Below, piece by piece: positions 1 through 10,495 of a DNA stretch of 64,000 nucleotides. Both the position numbers and the translations under genes were made by a program. The notes beneath the pieces are model-generated. The model saw nothing but the letters and a program-made list of their open reading frames with translations. It had not been told where the DNA came from and ran no database searches. The stretch comes from Cryptomeria japonica (lineage: Eukaryota > Streptophyta > Pinopsida > Cupressales > Cupressaceae), in contig NC_081408.1 of assembly GCF_030272615.1 (NCBI RefSeq), positions 202,082,341 through 202,146,340 on the forward strand, written 5' to 3'. Position 1 is the first letter of the stretch, and the number at the start of each line of letters is the position of its first letter.

Positions 1-648
1 CCCAAAAATTGACCTCGATGCACTACTCTACACTTCGTATGCACTACTGTGGACCCTAGACACGCTAAAACGAAACACCCAAACTTTGAAATTCAAAAAG
101 TGACTAAAAACGACAAAACAAAAATTCAAAAAAGGGTAAAAAACGTTGACTTACTGGTGGTCCACGCGCTCGAAATGGTGTCTGTGATAGGGAATAGGCA
201 TTTTCTCTCCAGAGCAAATTCTCTTTCTCCAAAGTCAACAAAGCACAAATGAACCTAAATCAAGCCCTTTTCCACTTTTATAGGAGGAAAATGCACTTAG
301 GGTTAGCCGTATGGACCTGTAATATGGTCGCGGTCTCCCCTATACCAAAATAGTTGTAACTTATCAGGAGATGAATCAATCTGCACACTTTTTACATGCA
401 CGAAATCATACACATCATACGAACTTCATCAAATTAAATCAACAATTTTTCAAAAAAATTGATTCATCTCCCGAGGGGGCATCACCATCAAATATCGAAT
501 CTGGGGCATCACACATCAAATAAAATCTGGGGCACGACTGGCAAATCAAAAAAGCGACACAAAAATTGCATTAGATCATAAATCATGATAAGGCATCATT
601 TTCTTTGAAATAACATGTGCACACACGTCACTTAAAAGAGGGGTAAAA
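1..648. other. Unassigned sequence, probably retroelement-derived
   Basis: No convincing coding region. A perfect 13-bp inverted repeat (GGAGATGAATCAA near 369 and its complement near 460) encloses about 80 bp, and the words AATCTGGGGCA recur near 498 and 528. The stretch ends in a purine tract at 633-647 directly before a TGTAGACG that could start an LTR, so it may be the 3' internal end of a degraded element. Confidence 0.3.
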
Positions 649-1091
649 TGTAGACGTATAAAAATGACCATATTCCTAAATGAATATTTTATGTTCATTT
701 TTCTATTTGATTAAATCCAATTTAATTAAATTATCCACATTCTTCTATTTAATTAAATAAATTACTCAATTTATTTAAATTAAATTCATTATACCATTTA
801 ATGAATAAATCATTTTATTCAATTAAATTCCCCCTATCCACTTTTAATTAAATTCAAATTTAATTAAATAGTTATCCCAAATTGAATAAATCTAATTTAT
901 TTAATTTCCCCAAATTACAACCAAATTGAATTAAATTATTTCAATTAAATCCTATTATCCCTCCATCCACTTGCAAAATCCCAAACCCCTTTCTAATCCC
1001 TTCTAGAATCTTCTAATCACTTCTAATCAACCTAACCCTCCTCTAAACTTTGTCACATCCCTAAGCAAAGGGAAGTCACTTCTCAAACCAT

Positions 1092-1225
1092 CAAAGTCTT
1101 TGATAACCATTAAAGGCTTTCAACCTTCAACCACTAAATGGCTCAAAGTCTTTGATAACCATTGAAGGCTTTCAACCTTCAACCACTTAATCCCCAAAGT
1201 CTCCAATAACCATTAATGGTTAACT
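1092..1225 (+). repeat. 52-bp tandem repeat, about 2.5 copies
   Basis: The segment starting CAAAGTCTTTGATAACCATT recurs at 1092, 1144 and (diverged) 1196, an exact 52-bp period. It lies in the U3-like part of the LTR fragment, upstream of its TATA box. Confidence 0.75.
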
Positions 1226-1582
1226 AAAACCCTTCTATATGGTTAAAACATTTGTTTTGACTCAACCTCTACCCAACCCAAAGGTCTCATCAGGCCATTA
1301 ATGCTTTGACCATGATTATCTCTTAATCATTTCCACAAAGGTTTATCCTTGGATTAACTCTTAATCCAGTGGGTAATCCTAACTTAGACTTGACCTTTAG
1401 GCTTTAGATAACCAAGAGGTCTTCTTAGGCCTTTAATGCCTCCAACCTCTTCTCTTAACCCAACCCTATGTTGACATTTGTCACCATTTTATTGGTGCCA
1501 ATTGTGCACATGGATCCCCAACTTTCAAACTTGGCCCTTGATTAAACCATTCAATCTTGATCATCCATTGCCCTGTTTGTGC

Positions 1583-1590
1583 TATAAATA
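1583..1590 (+). promoter_or_regulatory. TATA box of LTR-like fragment
   Basis: TATAAATA followed by GAGCTC, about 930 bp into the LTR-like fragment. Transcription would be expected to start near 1615-1620. Sequence match only. Confidence 0.4.
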
Positions 1591-1936
1591 GAGCTCTCAT
1601 TCCTCCATTCTTAACAATCATCTTTCAAATTTGAAGCATTACACTTATGCTCAAATTCTTTCAAGCTTTCTCATTTCATATATGCTCCTCATTTAGCCTC
1701 TTTTAGATCAGGAATTAGACTAAATATGCATGTTTAGAATAAATTCTTTATCATTTTAGCTCAATCATAGACTAAATACAGTATGCTAGGATAGTATTCA
1801 TACTAATCTTGTCATCTTATCATCTAGTTTATTGCATTTTAGAATCATACCTAGCCTATAACGCATCTCATACTAAAATCTATCAGATCATCCTTCGTTC
1901 TTACATTTGCCATCCCTGAACCATTTTGCTCAGTGA

Positions 1937-2537
1937 TCTGAGAGAAAAACATTGGTTTGAGGGACATTATGAGATAGAGAACCATGGGACCCACCTTGGG
2001 AAGCTGAGTAATACGTTATTACTCCATAGCTTCCATCAAGAAGTCCTGTGTGTGTGTGTGGACAAGTTTTTAACAATATTTTCACATATTGAGTTTTATC
2101 AGCCCACTTTTTGTCCGTGTCGAGACCTACAGGAAATATATCAGTGGGGTTATGCGCTAAATGATGGTCTTTACGCGCTAAAGTATAGCCGTCGCGCGCT
2201 AAACAGTGAGCGGGATGCGCTAGACTGTTATGTGGATGTGCTAGGGAATGTTTCCCACGTGCCGATTCCTGTTTCCCGCAGACCTACAAAAATGGTTAAT
2301 TTCAAAAACTGATTTGTTATTTGAGGTCGGGCCCCACGGTGGGCGCCAAAAATGTATGCAGGAAAAGTGGGCTGATAAAACTCAATATGTGAAAATATTG
2401 TTAAAAACTTGTCCACACACACACACAGGACTTCTTGATGCAAGCTATGTTGTAATAACATATTACTTAGCTTCCCAAGGTGGGTCCCATGGTTCTCTAT
2501 CTCACAATGTCCCTCAAAAAAATGTTTTGCTCTCAGA
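1937..2537. repeat. Fold-back inverted repeat, 175-bp arms
   Basis: Arm 1 (1937-2111) and arm 2 (2363-2537) are inverted copies with few differences: the segment from CTGAGAG through ACCATGGGACCCACCTTGGG to the GT/CA run and AGCCCACTTTT is found reversed in arm 2. The 251-bp loop holds the first 21-bp minisatellite and a GC-rich GGGCCCCACGGTGGGCGCC stretch just before arm 2. The arms could be two LTR ends joined head to head or a fold-back element; neither can be decided here. Confidence 0.85.
2150..2264 (+). repeat. 21-bp minisatellite, cluster 1
   Basis: GCGCTA or a one-base variant recurs exactly every 21 bp at 2154, 2175, 2196, 2217, 2238 and 2259. The unit is about ATGCGCTAAA plus 11 variable bases. 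Because 21 is seven codons, the + frame reads as a heptad repeat (YAL, YAL, RAL, DAL, DVL). It lies inside the loop of the inverted repeat. Confidence 0.85.
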
Positions 2538-2551
2538 ATTTGTTGGAAAAG

Positions 2552-2730
2552 CTATGCGCTATACTAGGCCTGATACGCACTAACTGTTTGACTTTATGTG
2601 CTAATTATTTGCACCTACGCGCTAAGATGTTGCTGCCACGTGCTAGACTGTGTTTCGGATGTGCTAAAGGATTGTATACTATTTTGCCTAATGATAAAAC
2701 ACTATTGTTTTAACTTCACGCGCTAATTTG
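2552..2730 (+). repeat. 21-bp minisatellite, cluster 2
   Basis: The same core as cluster 1 recurs at 2556, 2577 (GCACTA), 2598, 2619, 2640 and 2661, again at exact 21-bp intervals, with one more core at 2720 after a disrupted unit. It starts just beyond arm 2 of the inverted repeat. The orientation matches cluster 1, so the array is duplicated directly while the flanking arms are inverted. Confidence 0.85.
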
Positions 2731-2898
2731 AGTTGGATCAGTGCGAAGAACACTAAAGGCAACATACCCATTCTTGGCAAACATCCACGCATCAAAACCA
2801 AGGGAGGAAATATACGTCTCCATTCTTCTCCTCCAAAAGGCATAGTTGGATCCATCAAACATGGGGGTTTTTGAGAAAGTAGACTCATTTCTTGACAT
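2716..2898 (-). pseudogene. Copia gag N-terminus (element F), truncated
   Basis: The minus frame reads MSRNESTFSKTPMF then DGSNYAFWRRRME, the start of a Ty1/copia Gag (DUF4219/UBN2-type, in which the FDGxNYxxW motif is typical). Only about 60 residues remain; the 3' side runs into the 21-bp repeat cluster. A primer-binding site and LTR lie immediately upstream (2951 onward), so the start is well placed for the first gag codons of a minus-strand element. Confidence 0.75.
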
Positions 2899-2950
2899 TG
2901 TGTTGTAAGGCCAAAATATACCTAAGGTTTATAAATAACTGGGAATCTAG

Positions 2951-2962
2951 GCTTTGATACCA
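2951..2962 (-). other. tRNA-Met-type primer-binding site, element F
   Basis: The minus strand reads TTGGTATCAAAGC, close to the initiator-tRNA-Met complement TGGTATCAGAGC used by plant copia elements. It lies 2 bp inside an LTR end (TTCAACA on the minus strand at 2965). Confidence 0.75.
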
Positions 2963-2964
2963 AT

Positions 2965-4279
2965 TGTTGAACATAGAGTACCACTAAGAGGGGGGTGAAT
3001 CAGTGGTTCCTAATCTTTTTCATTTTCAAGGCAACTTTAGACTACTAGTTGTTATCTTAAACACTAAACAATTAAACCAGTAAAGAAAATGAGAAAACAA
3101 GAAAGGATAATCACACAAATACAACCCACAACACTAGATGTAGTAGGAAAACCCAATATGGGAAAAACCTTGGTAAGAAATATTGCTGGAGACTAGTGTT
3201 CCAATCTAGCCTCACAAGTAAAACATTGAATTATAAAGATTTAGGGCACCAACCCAAGGAGCACAAAGCTCCAACTTGGTGATGTATATTCTAATACAAT
3301 TTAGATATAGTTATGGCTTCTTCTTGCAAATAAGTTATGCAACTCTTGATCAAATATGTTACTACCAATTGGCAATCTTCTCCTTTTTACTAGATCTCAC
3401 ACTATCGGTTATGAGATCACTCTTTCTAATTTGTGGCCTCTCTTCTCTCCCTCTCTCTCTCTCATAGTCTCACACCTTACTATATCACACTTGGATGCTG
3501 CCTTTCTCAACTGCACCTCACCAATTTTCCCAGTAGTTGGACCTGCTATAGTTATATTGGTACTCAATCACTACAAGTTTAACCCCTCTCACTGGTATGC
3601 TTGTTGACTCACTCTGCAACTTTCTTAGAATAAATTCTAAGGAAGATGATTCTTATATGCACTCAAGATCTTTTCACTTTTCTTCTACTCCTTCAACATC
3701 CTTCTTTTTTGTTTCAAGCTTATGTATTTATCATCATGGATTCCCGCCAAGAATGCATTCAACCACTGCTATCTTAGGTTTTCTTTTTCCAACTCAATTT
3801 GAATCCCATTTGATGTGATGTTCTTTTCAAGGATATGATATTTATGACAACGATCAATCACTAGTAGAACTTCACATTCCAATGTGCATTTTCTAAATTT
3901 GGAGGTTTGCACCATGCTTTTTTTATTTTCTTTGTCACTGGCCATTAATGGCTTTGCTGTTTCCTTCACCTAACAGGTACAAAGATCAAATCTTCTTGCA
4001 AGATCAGTGCAATTTTATTTCCTATCTTGCCTTCCTCAAGCCGCAATCTTGTGGAATCCTCCATGATGTACAGGTTTCTCATTAAAGTCAACTTGATCAT
4101 AGATTATTTCATCGATGTACACTCCACCGACCTATACGGTACCTCAACCTGGCATCCAGCTATCATGATTCTTGACATCCACTTTTGCTTGGCTTCCTAT
4201 GTTAGTTTGACATACTTTGTCAACCCAAGTTGATTACCAGTTTAGTTTATGTTATCAGTATGGCCATCCACCATTCCCT
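2965..4279 (-). repeat. LTR of copia element F, 5' LTR side
   Basis: Starts TGTTGAAC next to the PBS and carries the GGAAAACCC..ATGGGAAAAACC block (3144-3173) found in all copia-type LTRs of this window, and an AAGAGGGGGGTGAATCAG stretch near its end. It extends left to right away from the PBS, so the element runs on the minus strand. The outer end is unclear: element A is inserted at 4280 and any continuation would lie after 16426. No gene seen in this 1.3 kb. Confidence 0.6.
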
Positions 4280-5156
4280 TGTTGGTGATTCACACTCATT
4301 GGATTGATATGTTGTCACTGATGGCAACAAGATTCTATAGAAGGCATATATTGATAGATACCGACATTAGAGGCATACACTAGCTGACATTGGAGTAATT
4401 AGGGTCATCACCGACACCGACACTGACATCCAGTACTTCAGTGAAGGCGGCATCAGTTTGGGATCCAAGAAATTTTATTTGTAAAATCATTTTGTAATTA
4501 TTGTATAGAGCCAACATTGAATATCTTTTGTATTGTAAGCCGACATAAGGCATATGGTTTGTAAAGGGTATATAAGTCATTTTATTAGGTCATTTTGATA
4601 TATGACAAGCAAGAAGAATAGTGTGATGTGAAGGATATGTATGCAGGTCATCTGTATGTGAGAGTTATATCATGTTATGATTAGTAAATGGTTTGTTAAG
4701 CTCTCTCGAAGGAAAGGAGATGCCGGTAAAAGGGTCTAGCGTTTAGGAACTGGTATAGGACAAAGATATAACTAGAACTCTTTTTGGCATTGCAGATGCA
4801 TTTGGTGAGTTCACCATTATTGTTTTATCTCAGTAGAAGCTTATAGTTAGTGAGACTCTTTTGTGTTGAGTAGTGTGCTCTAGGTAGCATGCCTTCCTGC
4901 ATGTGCAGGCCCTCATGCTATGTAATTTATTTCATATGGCCAGTGAATTGATATTGTGGGTCACAAATACAACTGTGGTTTTTCCTCTTTGAGGTTATCC
5001 ATGAATAAAATTTTGTGTTATGGTGTTCATTCATGTGGTTGGTTTATTTACTTCATGTTATATGTTTCTTCATTTACCGGTTTATATGTGTGTGTTACTA
5101 GTAAAACAATGATTCATCCCCCTTCTCAGTGTTCTTGGGTTCCTTGTATTCCAATA
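4280..5156 (+). repeat. 5' LTR of element A
   Basis: 877 bp, TGTTGG..CCAATA (the 3' copy ends canonically in CCAACA). It matches 10073-10495 plus 15932-16426 along its length. It contains TATATAAG at 4569, a GTGGTTTTTCC..TTTGAGG block near 4970-5000 and GATTCATCCCCCTTCTCAGTG just before its end. No coding capacity. Confidence 0.85.
4569..4576 (+). promoter_or_regulatory. TATA box of element A LTR
   Basis: TATATAAG about 290 bp into the LTR, conserved in the 3' LTR at 10368. Expected Pol II promoter of the element. Confidence 0.5.
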
Positions 5157-5158
5157 AA

Positions 5159-5173
5159 TGGTATCAAATCCTG
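5159..5173 (+). other. Primer-binding site of element A
   Basis: TGGTATCAAATCCTG, two bases after the LTR end; matches the tRNA-Met-type PBS TGGTATCAGAGC with small changes. Confidence 0.8.
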
Positions 5174-5227
5174 GTGCCTTGGAGGAAGTTTAATAGTTTG
5201 AGGAAGATCCTGAAACCAGAATCATTG

Positions 5228-6180
5228 AACATGGCTATGGAGAAACAACCTGAGATGACACTTAAGGATTATGATGCTGAAAGGATGAAGAACTTAAAAC
5301 TTCAAGATGAATTGAATTCTCCTAATGAATTCATTCTTGTTCTACAAGAAAGGTTATCATCAGGTCAAGCTAGGAGGAAGGAACTTTTGTAAAACTAGGA
5401 TGATGAAGAGAAAAATGCACTTAAGTAATAATGTCAGAAGCTGAGTCAACAAAACATGATAATGAAGAATGAAATGCAAGACTTGACTATGCAAATGTCT
5501 AAAGATATTGTTGTATCTCTGAAGTACAAATCTGAAGAATGTGGTAGATTGGCTCATGAGAATGATATGTTGAGAATTGATTTGGTACAATCCTATAATA
5601 ATGAACAAGAGCTTGAAAGACAAATAATAACTCTAAGAGATTATCTGACTACTGCAAGTGAGTATAAAGAAAAATTCAGGATTAGTGCTGCATAGCTGGA
5701 TGATTTATTGAAAAGACAAAGGCAAAGTGAAAATTCCAAAGGACTTGGATTTGTACAAGGCAAAAGCTCTGGTACTACAAATGAAGATAAGACAATCGGT
5801 ATGCAAAACTCATCAGAACAGAGGAAACCAGTAAGGAAATATAATGATTACAAATTCAATGGTAGATGCTTTGTTTGTAATAAATTTGATCATATGACTT
5901 AACAATGTAGAAATAAAGAAAATCAAAACTACAATTTAGTTCCCGGTCAGTGCACAAATTGCAAGAAATATGATCATAAGTCAGAAGATTGAAGAATGAA
6001 TGTGAAGTGTCGTGCATGTAAAAATTTTGGACACTTGGATAATCAATGCAAGTCAAGGAATGACATCGTACATGTCAAAACAATTCAAAAGAACAATGTT
6101 ACATGTTATGCATGCAACAAAATAGGTCATATTGCTAAGTACTATAGAAGCAAGACTAAACCAGTTAGCAGTGAAAAATA
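5228..6180 (+). pseudogene. Gag-like ORF of element A: coiled coil plus four zinc knuckles
   Basis: The reading begins near MAMEKQPEMTLKDYDAERM and continues through an acidic, heptad-rich coiled coil (to about 5695) into four CCHC knuckles: CFVCNKFDHMT*QC near 5870, CTNCKKYDHKSED* near 5960, CRACKNFGHLDNQC near 6010 and CYACNKIGHIAKYY near 6105. The first contains a stop, the second has its last Cys codon as a stop, and the fourth has Cys replaced by Tyr. Further stops at about 5391 and 5692 and frame changes make it non-functional. The familiar copia Gag fold seen in F is not evident; element C has the same coiled-coil plus four-knuckle arrangement. Expected role is nucleic-acid binding and particle formation. 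Confidence 0.75.
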
Positions 6181-6726
6181 AAATGAGAAAGGAAAGAAGG
6201 AGGTAGATGAAATACAACAAGATCACACCAAGAGATGGGTTAGAAATTCTGAAGAACCAAATGGAGATGCAACTATAATGGTAACTGCACTAGTAACTCC
6301 ACCGGTACAACATAGCATTCCTGCATCGGTAGGAAATTCAACTGGTAACTGAGACATACACCCTAGGGGTTGGTAAATTCATTGAAAATCTTTCATATTC
6401 CCCAGAAGAGATCTAGAAAGAGATCTAGAGAGTGGTATTGATCATTTATGGAAGTTTACCCGATATAAAAATATGAAACCGACATCCGGTAGGGTGCACC
6501 GTTAAGAATTAATGATAGTGAATGATTAGGGTTTACTCACTGATAAAAAGGGAAAATGGACTCATTTTCACTCACCTAGCACTTGATAAAACCAGAGCAA
6601 AGCAAAGGCATTCTAAAGGATTTCCTACAGTTATCTGAGAAGTGATCAAGATCTTTAAACTGACGATCGTTATCCAGGTATTTCTTTGAAATGGAATCTA
6701 GATCATCATTTTCTCCTAATTTCATT
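6181..6726 (+). other. Degenerate linker between gag and ORF-X of A
   Basis: Translates to short polar stretches broken by stops (near 6350 and after). AGATCTAGA-type words recur near 6408-6430. No domain recognised; in an autonomous copia this would be the start of protease/pol. Confidence 0.5.
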
Positions 6727-9700
6727 ATGAATCCCATTGTTGTTGAGGTTAAGGATAGGCTTAGACCTGTTTTCAAGAAAGTTCCTTAAATTGCAAGTAA
6801 GGAAGACTCTACTAGCGCATTCTCGAGGGTTCCCGATGGTGTAGCTTATGTGGAGGATGTTAGGGCTTATATTCATTGCACATTGGAGGATTTACGCACT
6901 AAGGAAATCAAGGGAATGTATCAATCTGGGATACTAGGAAGCTCTGGAACAATCAAGTCAAAATATCAAATCATTCAAGACCTAGGGTTATCTGAAATCC
7001 TATATATACTAGAATTCAATGATGAAATGATTAGATATGTTCTAAGTAGGGTCTATAATGAATTCATCTGGCTAGACTAACCTCACATGATTACCAAAGA
7101 AGCAATTCAAGTGGTTACCGACTTACCCAAAGTTGGACAGGAACCAGGGAAGAAGATCTCCAACACAGAGGTTCAAAAGCTCACCGGTGCAACCCATGAT
7201 GGAAGGTCAATGAGGGTCAGTACCATCAAAGATATAAATCTAAAATTTTCTAGCATGATCATTGGCTACAAGGTAACACAATCAAGTTGATTGAACTCTG
7301 TTGCCAATTCTTGTATCCATGTTGCATATTAAATGATAAAGAATAATGGAAAGTATGATTTGTTTGAATGGTTAAGAAGTGAATTAATGTTAAATCTTGG
7401 CAAAATCAAAGGTGTTAAGAAGGGAACTTTCTAGTTTGGCAATCTTATTGTCATCTTAATGATGTATTTCATGAATGAGCTACCATTTTTGGGAAAGAAA
7501 CAATGGGTTCATGACATACCGGTAGGTATGCAAATTAAAGATGCAATCACTGGTCTTGGCATTAACAGGGATGAGAAGCTTTAGAGATTCTAAAAAACTT
7601 TTCAAGAGAACATGAGACTAAGGGAGAGAATCTCCAAACACATCGTGGAGGAATACTCCACTGAAATTTGCTTCATGGTAAAAATAGATGAGACTCTCAT
7701 AGAAGTGGTGGAACCTATAACAATATGGGTCACTGAATTGGGATATGAGGTTCATGACATCATCTTGGAACTATATGCTAAAATGTTGATTGATTCTCCT
7801 TTGGATGATAAGGATGAAAACTTTCGTATTGCGGAGGAGAAGGATCTTGAAGTTAAAATTGGATTCAATAAGAAAAGGAGGGAAAAGAAAATAGACAAAA
7901 TGCCTACCTTCATTCAGAATGTAATTCACAAGATAGATACAAAACTAGGTTCTAGATCTAAACTGGTAGATCAACCAACAATGGTAGCTACAACAACTGA
8001 AGTGAAAAGTGCTCTTGAGGTAAAGAGACAAACAACTTTGATATCTCCTATCACTTCTAACTCTAATGCAAAGGATAATCAACCTTTTGCATTTAGAAGG
8101 GTACATAGGAAGAAAGTTGATAAGCCTCTAGTAGAAGAGAAGAAGGTAGAGCCAAGGAGGAAGCTAGTAAGAAAGGTAACAACAACATCCACACCTCTAG
8201 CAAGGAAACCTACTCAGAAGAGGAAGTCTACTTTATCTACTCCTGCAAACCCCAACAAGAAGAAAAAGATTGTGATAGATGAAGAAATTTAATCTGGCAA
8301 TGTTACCATCATCACCGCAATGACTTGTGCACAATTGATAGATGAGGTAACTAAAGACAAAATTTTGAAGAATGTGTCAAATTTCTATGAAGATTTAGAT
8401 GGTAATGAACAAAATGAAATGGAAGAAGCAATTTTGTCACATTTAGATATATATAAGAAGGCTCTGGTAGAGATTTTGAAATTCCTTTATCATTATATAA
8501 TAAGTTAGATGCAAGGAGATTAGACACAATCAAGAGGGACAGAGAGATTAAAGAAGTTGAACTTTTGGGCATTTGTGGTACTATAAATAATGAGGAAATG
8601 AAAAGATGTATAGAGGTTGCAAATATAACAATATTTAGTAGCAAACCCCGACAAATAAGGTTAATGATGGGTAGAGTCAATGAAATAATAAATGAGACCA
8701 GAGATGGTTGGGAGAAATTATTCCAAAAGAATCTTGATTTCCTTACTTCTCAAGAAGAATTTGCTAAGGCAACAACTCCTACCATTCCAAATAGATCTAA
8801 AGGGAAAGGAATTTTGGGAAGCTCAGATCAAATTTTTAATGAAACAACAGATAAACCTAAAATTGATGAGAGTGTATAGGCTAAATAGACAGAGACAACA
8901 ATTGTACAGTCTAAGAAAGGTAATGTATAGGATATAGATAATATTGTGGATAATGATCCACCCACAATAACAGATACTACACCAAGTGGCAAAGCCATAG
9001 GTTCAAAAGAGGATGAGAAAAGAGATACACTAGAAGAGGATAAGGAAAAGGAGACTGAACTGACAGTTGATTCCTCAGCAAAACTTTTGGCGATTGACAC
9101 TTCTCAAGTTGAGAAGAAATCAATCACAGAAATGAGCCCCACAAAGCTAATGATGATGGTTTCTCAAAAGGTAATGAAGGAGGGATTTGCAGATAAAGAT
9201 ATAATAGATCAGTCAATAACAATTTTGCACAAATTGATTCCTAAATTTATGATTGAAAATGAAGCAAGCCCTTCTGGAAAGCACTTGAAAGATTTACTTT
9301 GGCTAAGAAAGTCACTTTTAACTAGATTATTGAGACCAAAAAGAGGAAGGTTGAAGAGAAACTTATACTTATTGAATTTTTTTTGAAACAATGTACTGAC
9401 ATCTACATGGTTTGTTGTAATATAGAGATTCTTACATCAAATGTAGATAAGAGGATAAAGGAGTTACGAGAAAAGATTGCTAATATTGCTAATTCTTTTG
9501 ATGGACTAACTTTACTTACAACATCTATTGATGGACAAATTTTAACTTTGGAGAATCAAATTTTTGCTTTTGAAAAGGAAAGAGACAAGATTATTTAGAG
9601 AGAAAGGAGTCTGAGAGGGTTGGTGAGTCCAAGTTTGGACTCACTTGGTGTACATAAGAAGGAATGCATGGATATGCTTGCAAAGCCCACACCGAAATAA

Positions 9701-9842
9701 GTCACTGAGAAAGAAAGACTTGCACATTTACTGAGTGGACTTGTATCCATATCTGAAATATTCAAAATTAACTGTGATACCTATATACAGTTGCTAGAGA
9801 AATCTTATCTGGAAATATTGAAATTGGTCAAGCTCCCATAAA
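6727..9842 (+). pseudogene. ORF-X of element A (uncharacterised retroelement protein)
   Basis: Occupies the position of pol but shows no pol motif. Pieces in order: MNPIVVEVKDRLRPVFKKVP (6727 on); EDVRAYIHCTLEDL to YNEFIWLD, stop at 7078; PHMITKEAIQVV..LTGATHDGRSMRV..SMIIGYKVTQSS (7081-7290); ICFMVKIDETLIEVVEPITI and LGYEVHD (7665-7760); a Lys/Arg-rich stretch with PNKKKKIV, NLS-like (8100-8290); DEVTKDKILKNV..EMEEAILSHL (8340-8460); acidic linker (8900-9200); coiled coil KRIKELREKIANIANSF onward (9450-9598). Stops and frameshifts separate the blocks. Each block has a counterpart in element C (minus, 19.5-22.8 kb) and one in D (16.6 kb). Function unknown; I do not recognise the family. Original length estimated at 950-1000 residues. 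Confidence 0.7.
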
Positions 9843-10045
9843 GTAATCTATAATTATTCTTTCAATTCTTTCACCTGTCTTTGGCATTGATGCCAAAGGG
9901 GAAGTATTTGAAAGTGAAAAATATGTATATGTGTATAATCCTAAGGGGAGGATATAAAAAAAAGAGTATACTGCAAACATAGTCAATCAGCTTAGGGGGA
10001 GCATGTTTTAGTTGAATTGGCAGGGAATCCATTTTTCACATTAGT

Positions 10046-10121
10046 GTTGCCATCAATGCCAAAGGGGAAAATTGTTGGCAATTGACACTCATTGGATTAA
10101 TATGTTGTCATTGATGGCAAC
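10046..10121 (+). other. Polypurine tract of A inside a 13-bp inverted repeat
   Basis: PPT AAAGGGGAAAA at 10061-10071 precedes the 3' LTR start TGTTGGCA at 10073. GTTGCCATCAATG (10046-10058) and its exact complement CATTGATGGCAAC (10109-10121) flank it, placing the PPT/U3 junction in a 50-nt loop. Element E has the same arrangement with one mismatch. Confidence 0.75.
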
Positions 10122-10495
10122 AAGATTCTCTAGAAGGCATATACTGGAAGATACCAGCATTGGAGGCATACATCGGTAGATACCGTCATTGGAGTAATCA
10201 AGGTCATCACCAGCTTTGGCACTGGCATCCAACACTTTAGTGGAGCCGACATCAATTTGGGATCCGAAAATTTTTATTTGTAAAATCATTTTGTAATTAT
10301 TGTATAGAGCCAACATTGAATATCCTCTATATTGTAAGCTGACATAAGGAATATTGTTTGTAAAGGGTATATAAGTCAGTTTATTAGGTCATTTTGATAT
10401 ATGACAAGGAAGAAGAACAATGTGATGAAAAGGATATGTATGTAGGTCATCTATATGAAAAATTTATATCATGCTATGATCAGTATGTTGGTGCC
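10073..10495 (+). repeat. 3' LTR of element A, left part
   Basis: Matches 4280-4690, including TATATAAG at 10368. Broken at 10495 by insertion of element B; the match resumes at 15932. Confidence 0.85.

Larger units (their letters stand above)
649..1925 (+). repeat. LTR-like fragment with TATA box
   Basis: Begins with TGTAGACG right after a polypurine tract (633-647, AAAAGAGGGGTAAAA). It has a very AT-rich 5' part (TTTAATTAAATT-type words, 700-960) and a clear TATAAATA at 1583, the layout of a retrotransposon LTR with U3 promoter. No second copy is in the window, so the 3' boundary is a guess and the element family is unassigned (Ty3/gypsy-like by general appearance). It could be a solo LTR or the 3' LTR of an element starting upstream of the window. 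Confidence 0.4.

Noticed and set aside
1926-2312. 128-codon open frame with heptad repeats
   Set aside because: It runs from an inverted-repeat arm through the 21-bp minisatellite; openness follows from a repeat length divisible by three. No start context or domain.
2112-2362. GGGCCCCACGGTGGGCGCC stretch as a definite LTR/PBS boundary
   Set aside because: It resembles sequence next to some plant LTRs, but no paired LTR or clear PBS complement was found.
3440-3470. CT-rich run as a regulatory element
   Set aside because: Short pyrimidine microsatellite inside an LTR; no further evidence.
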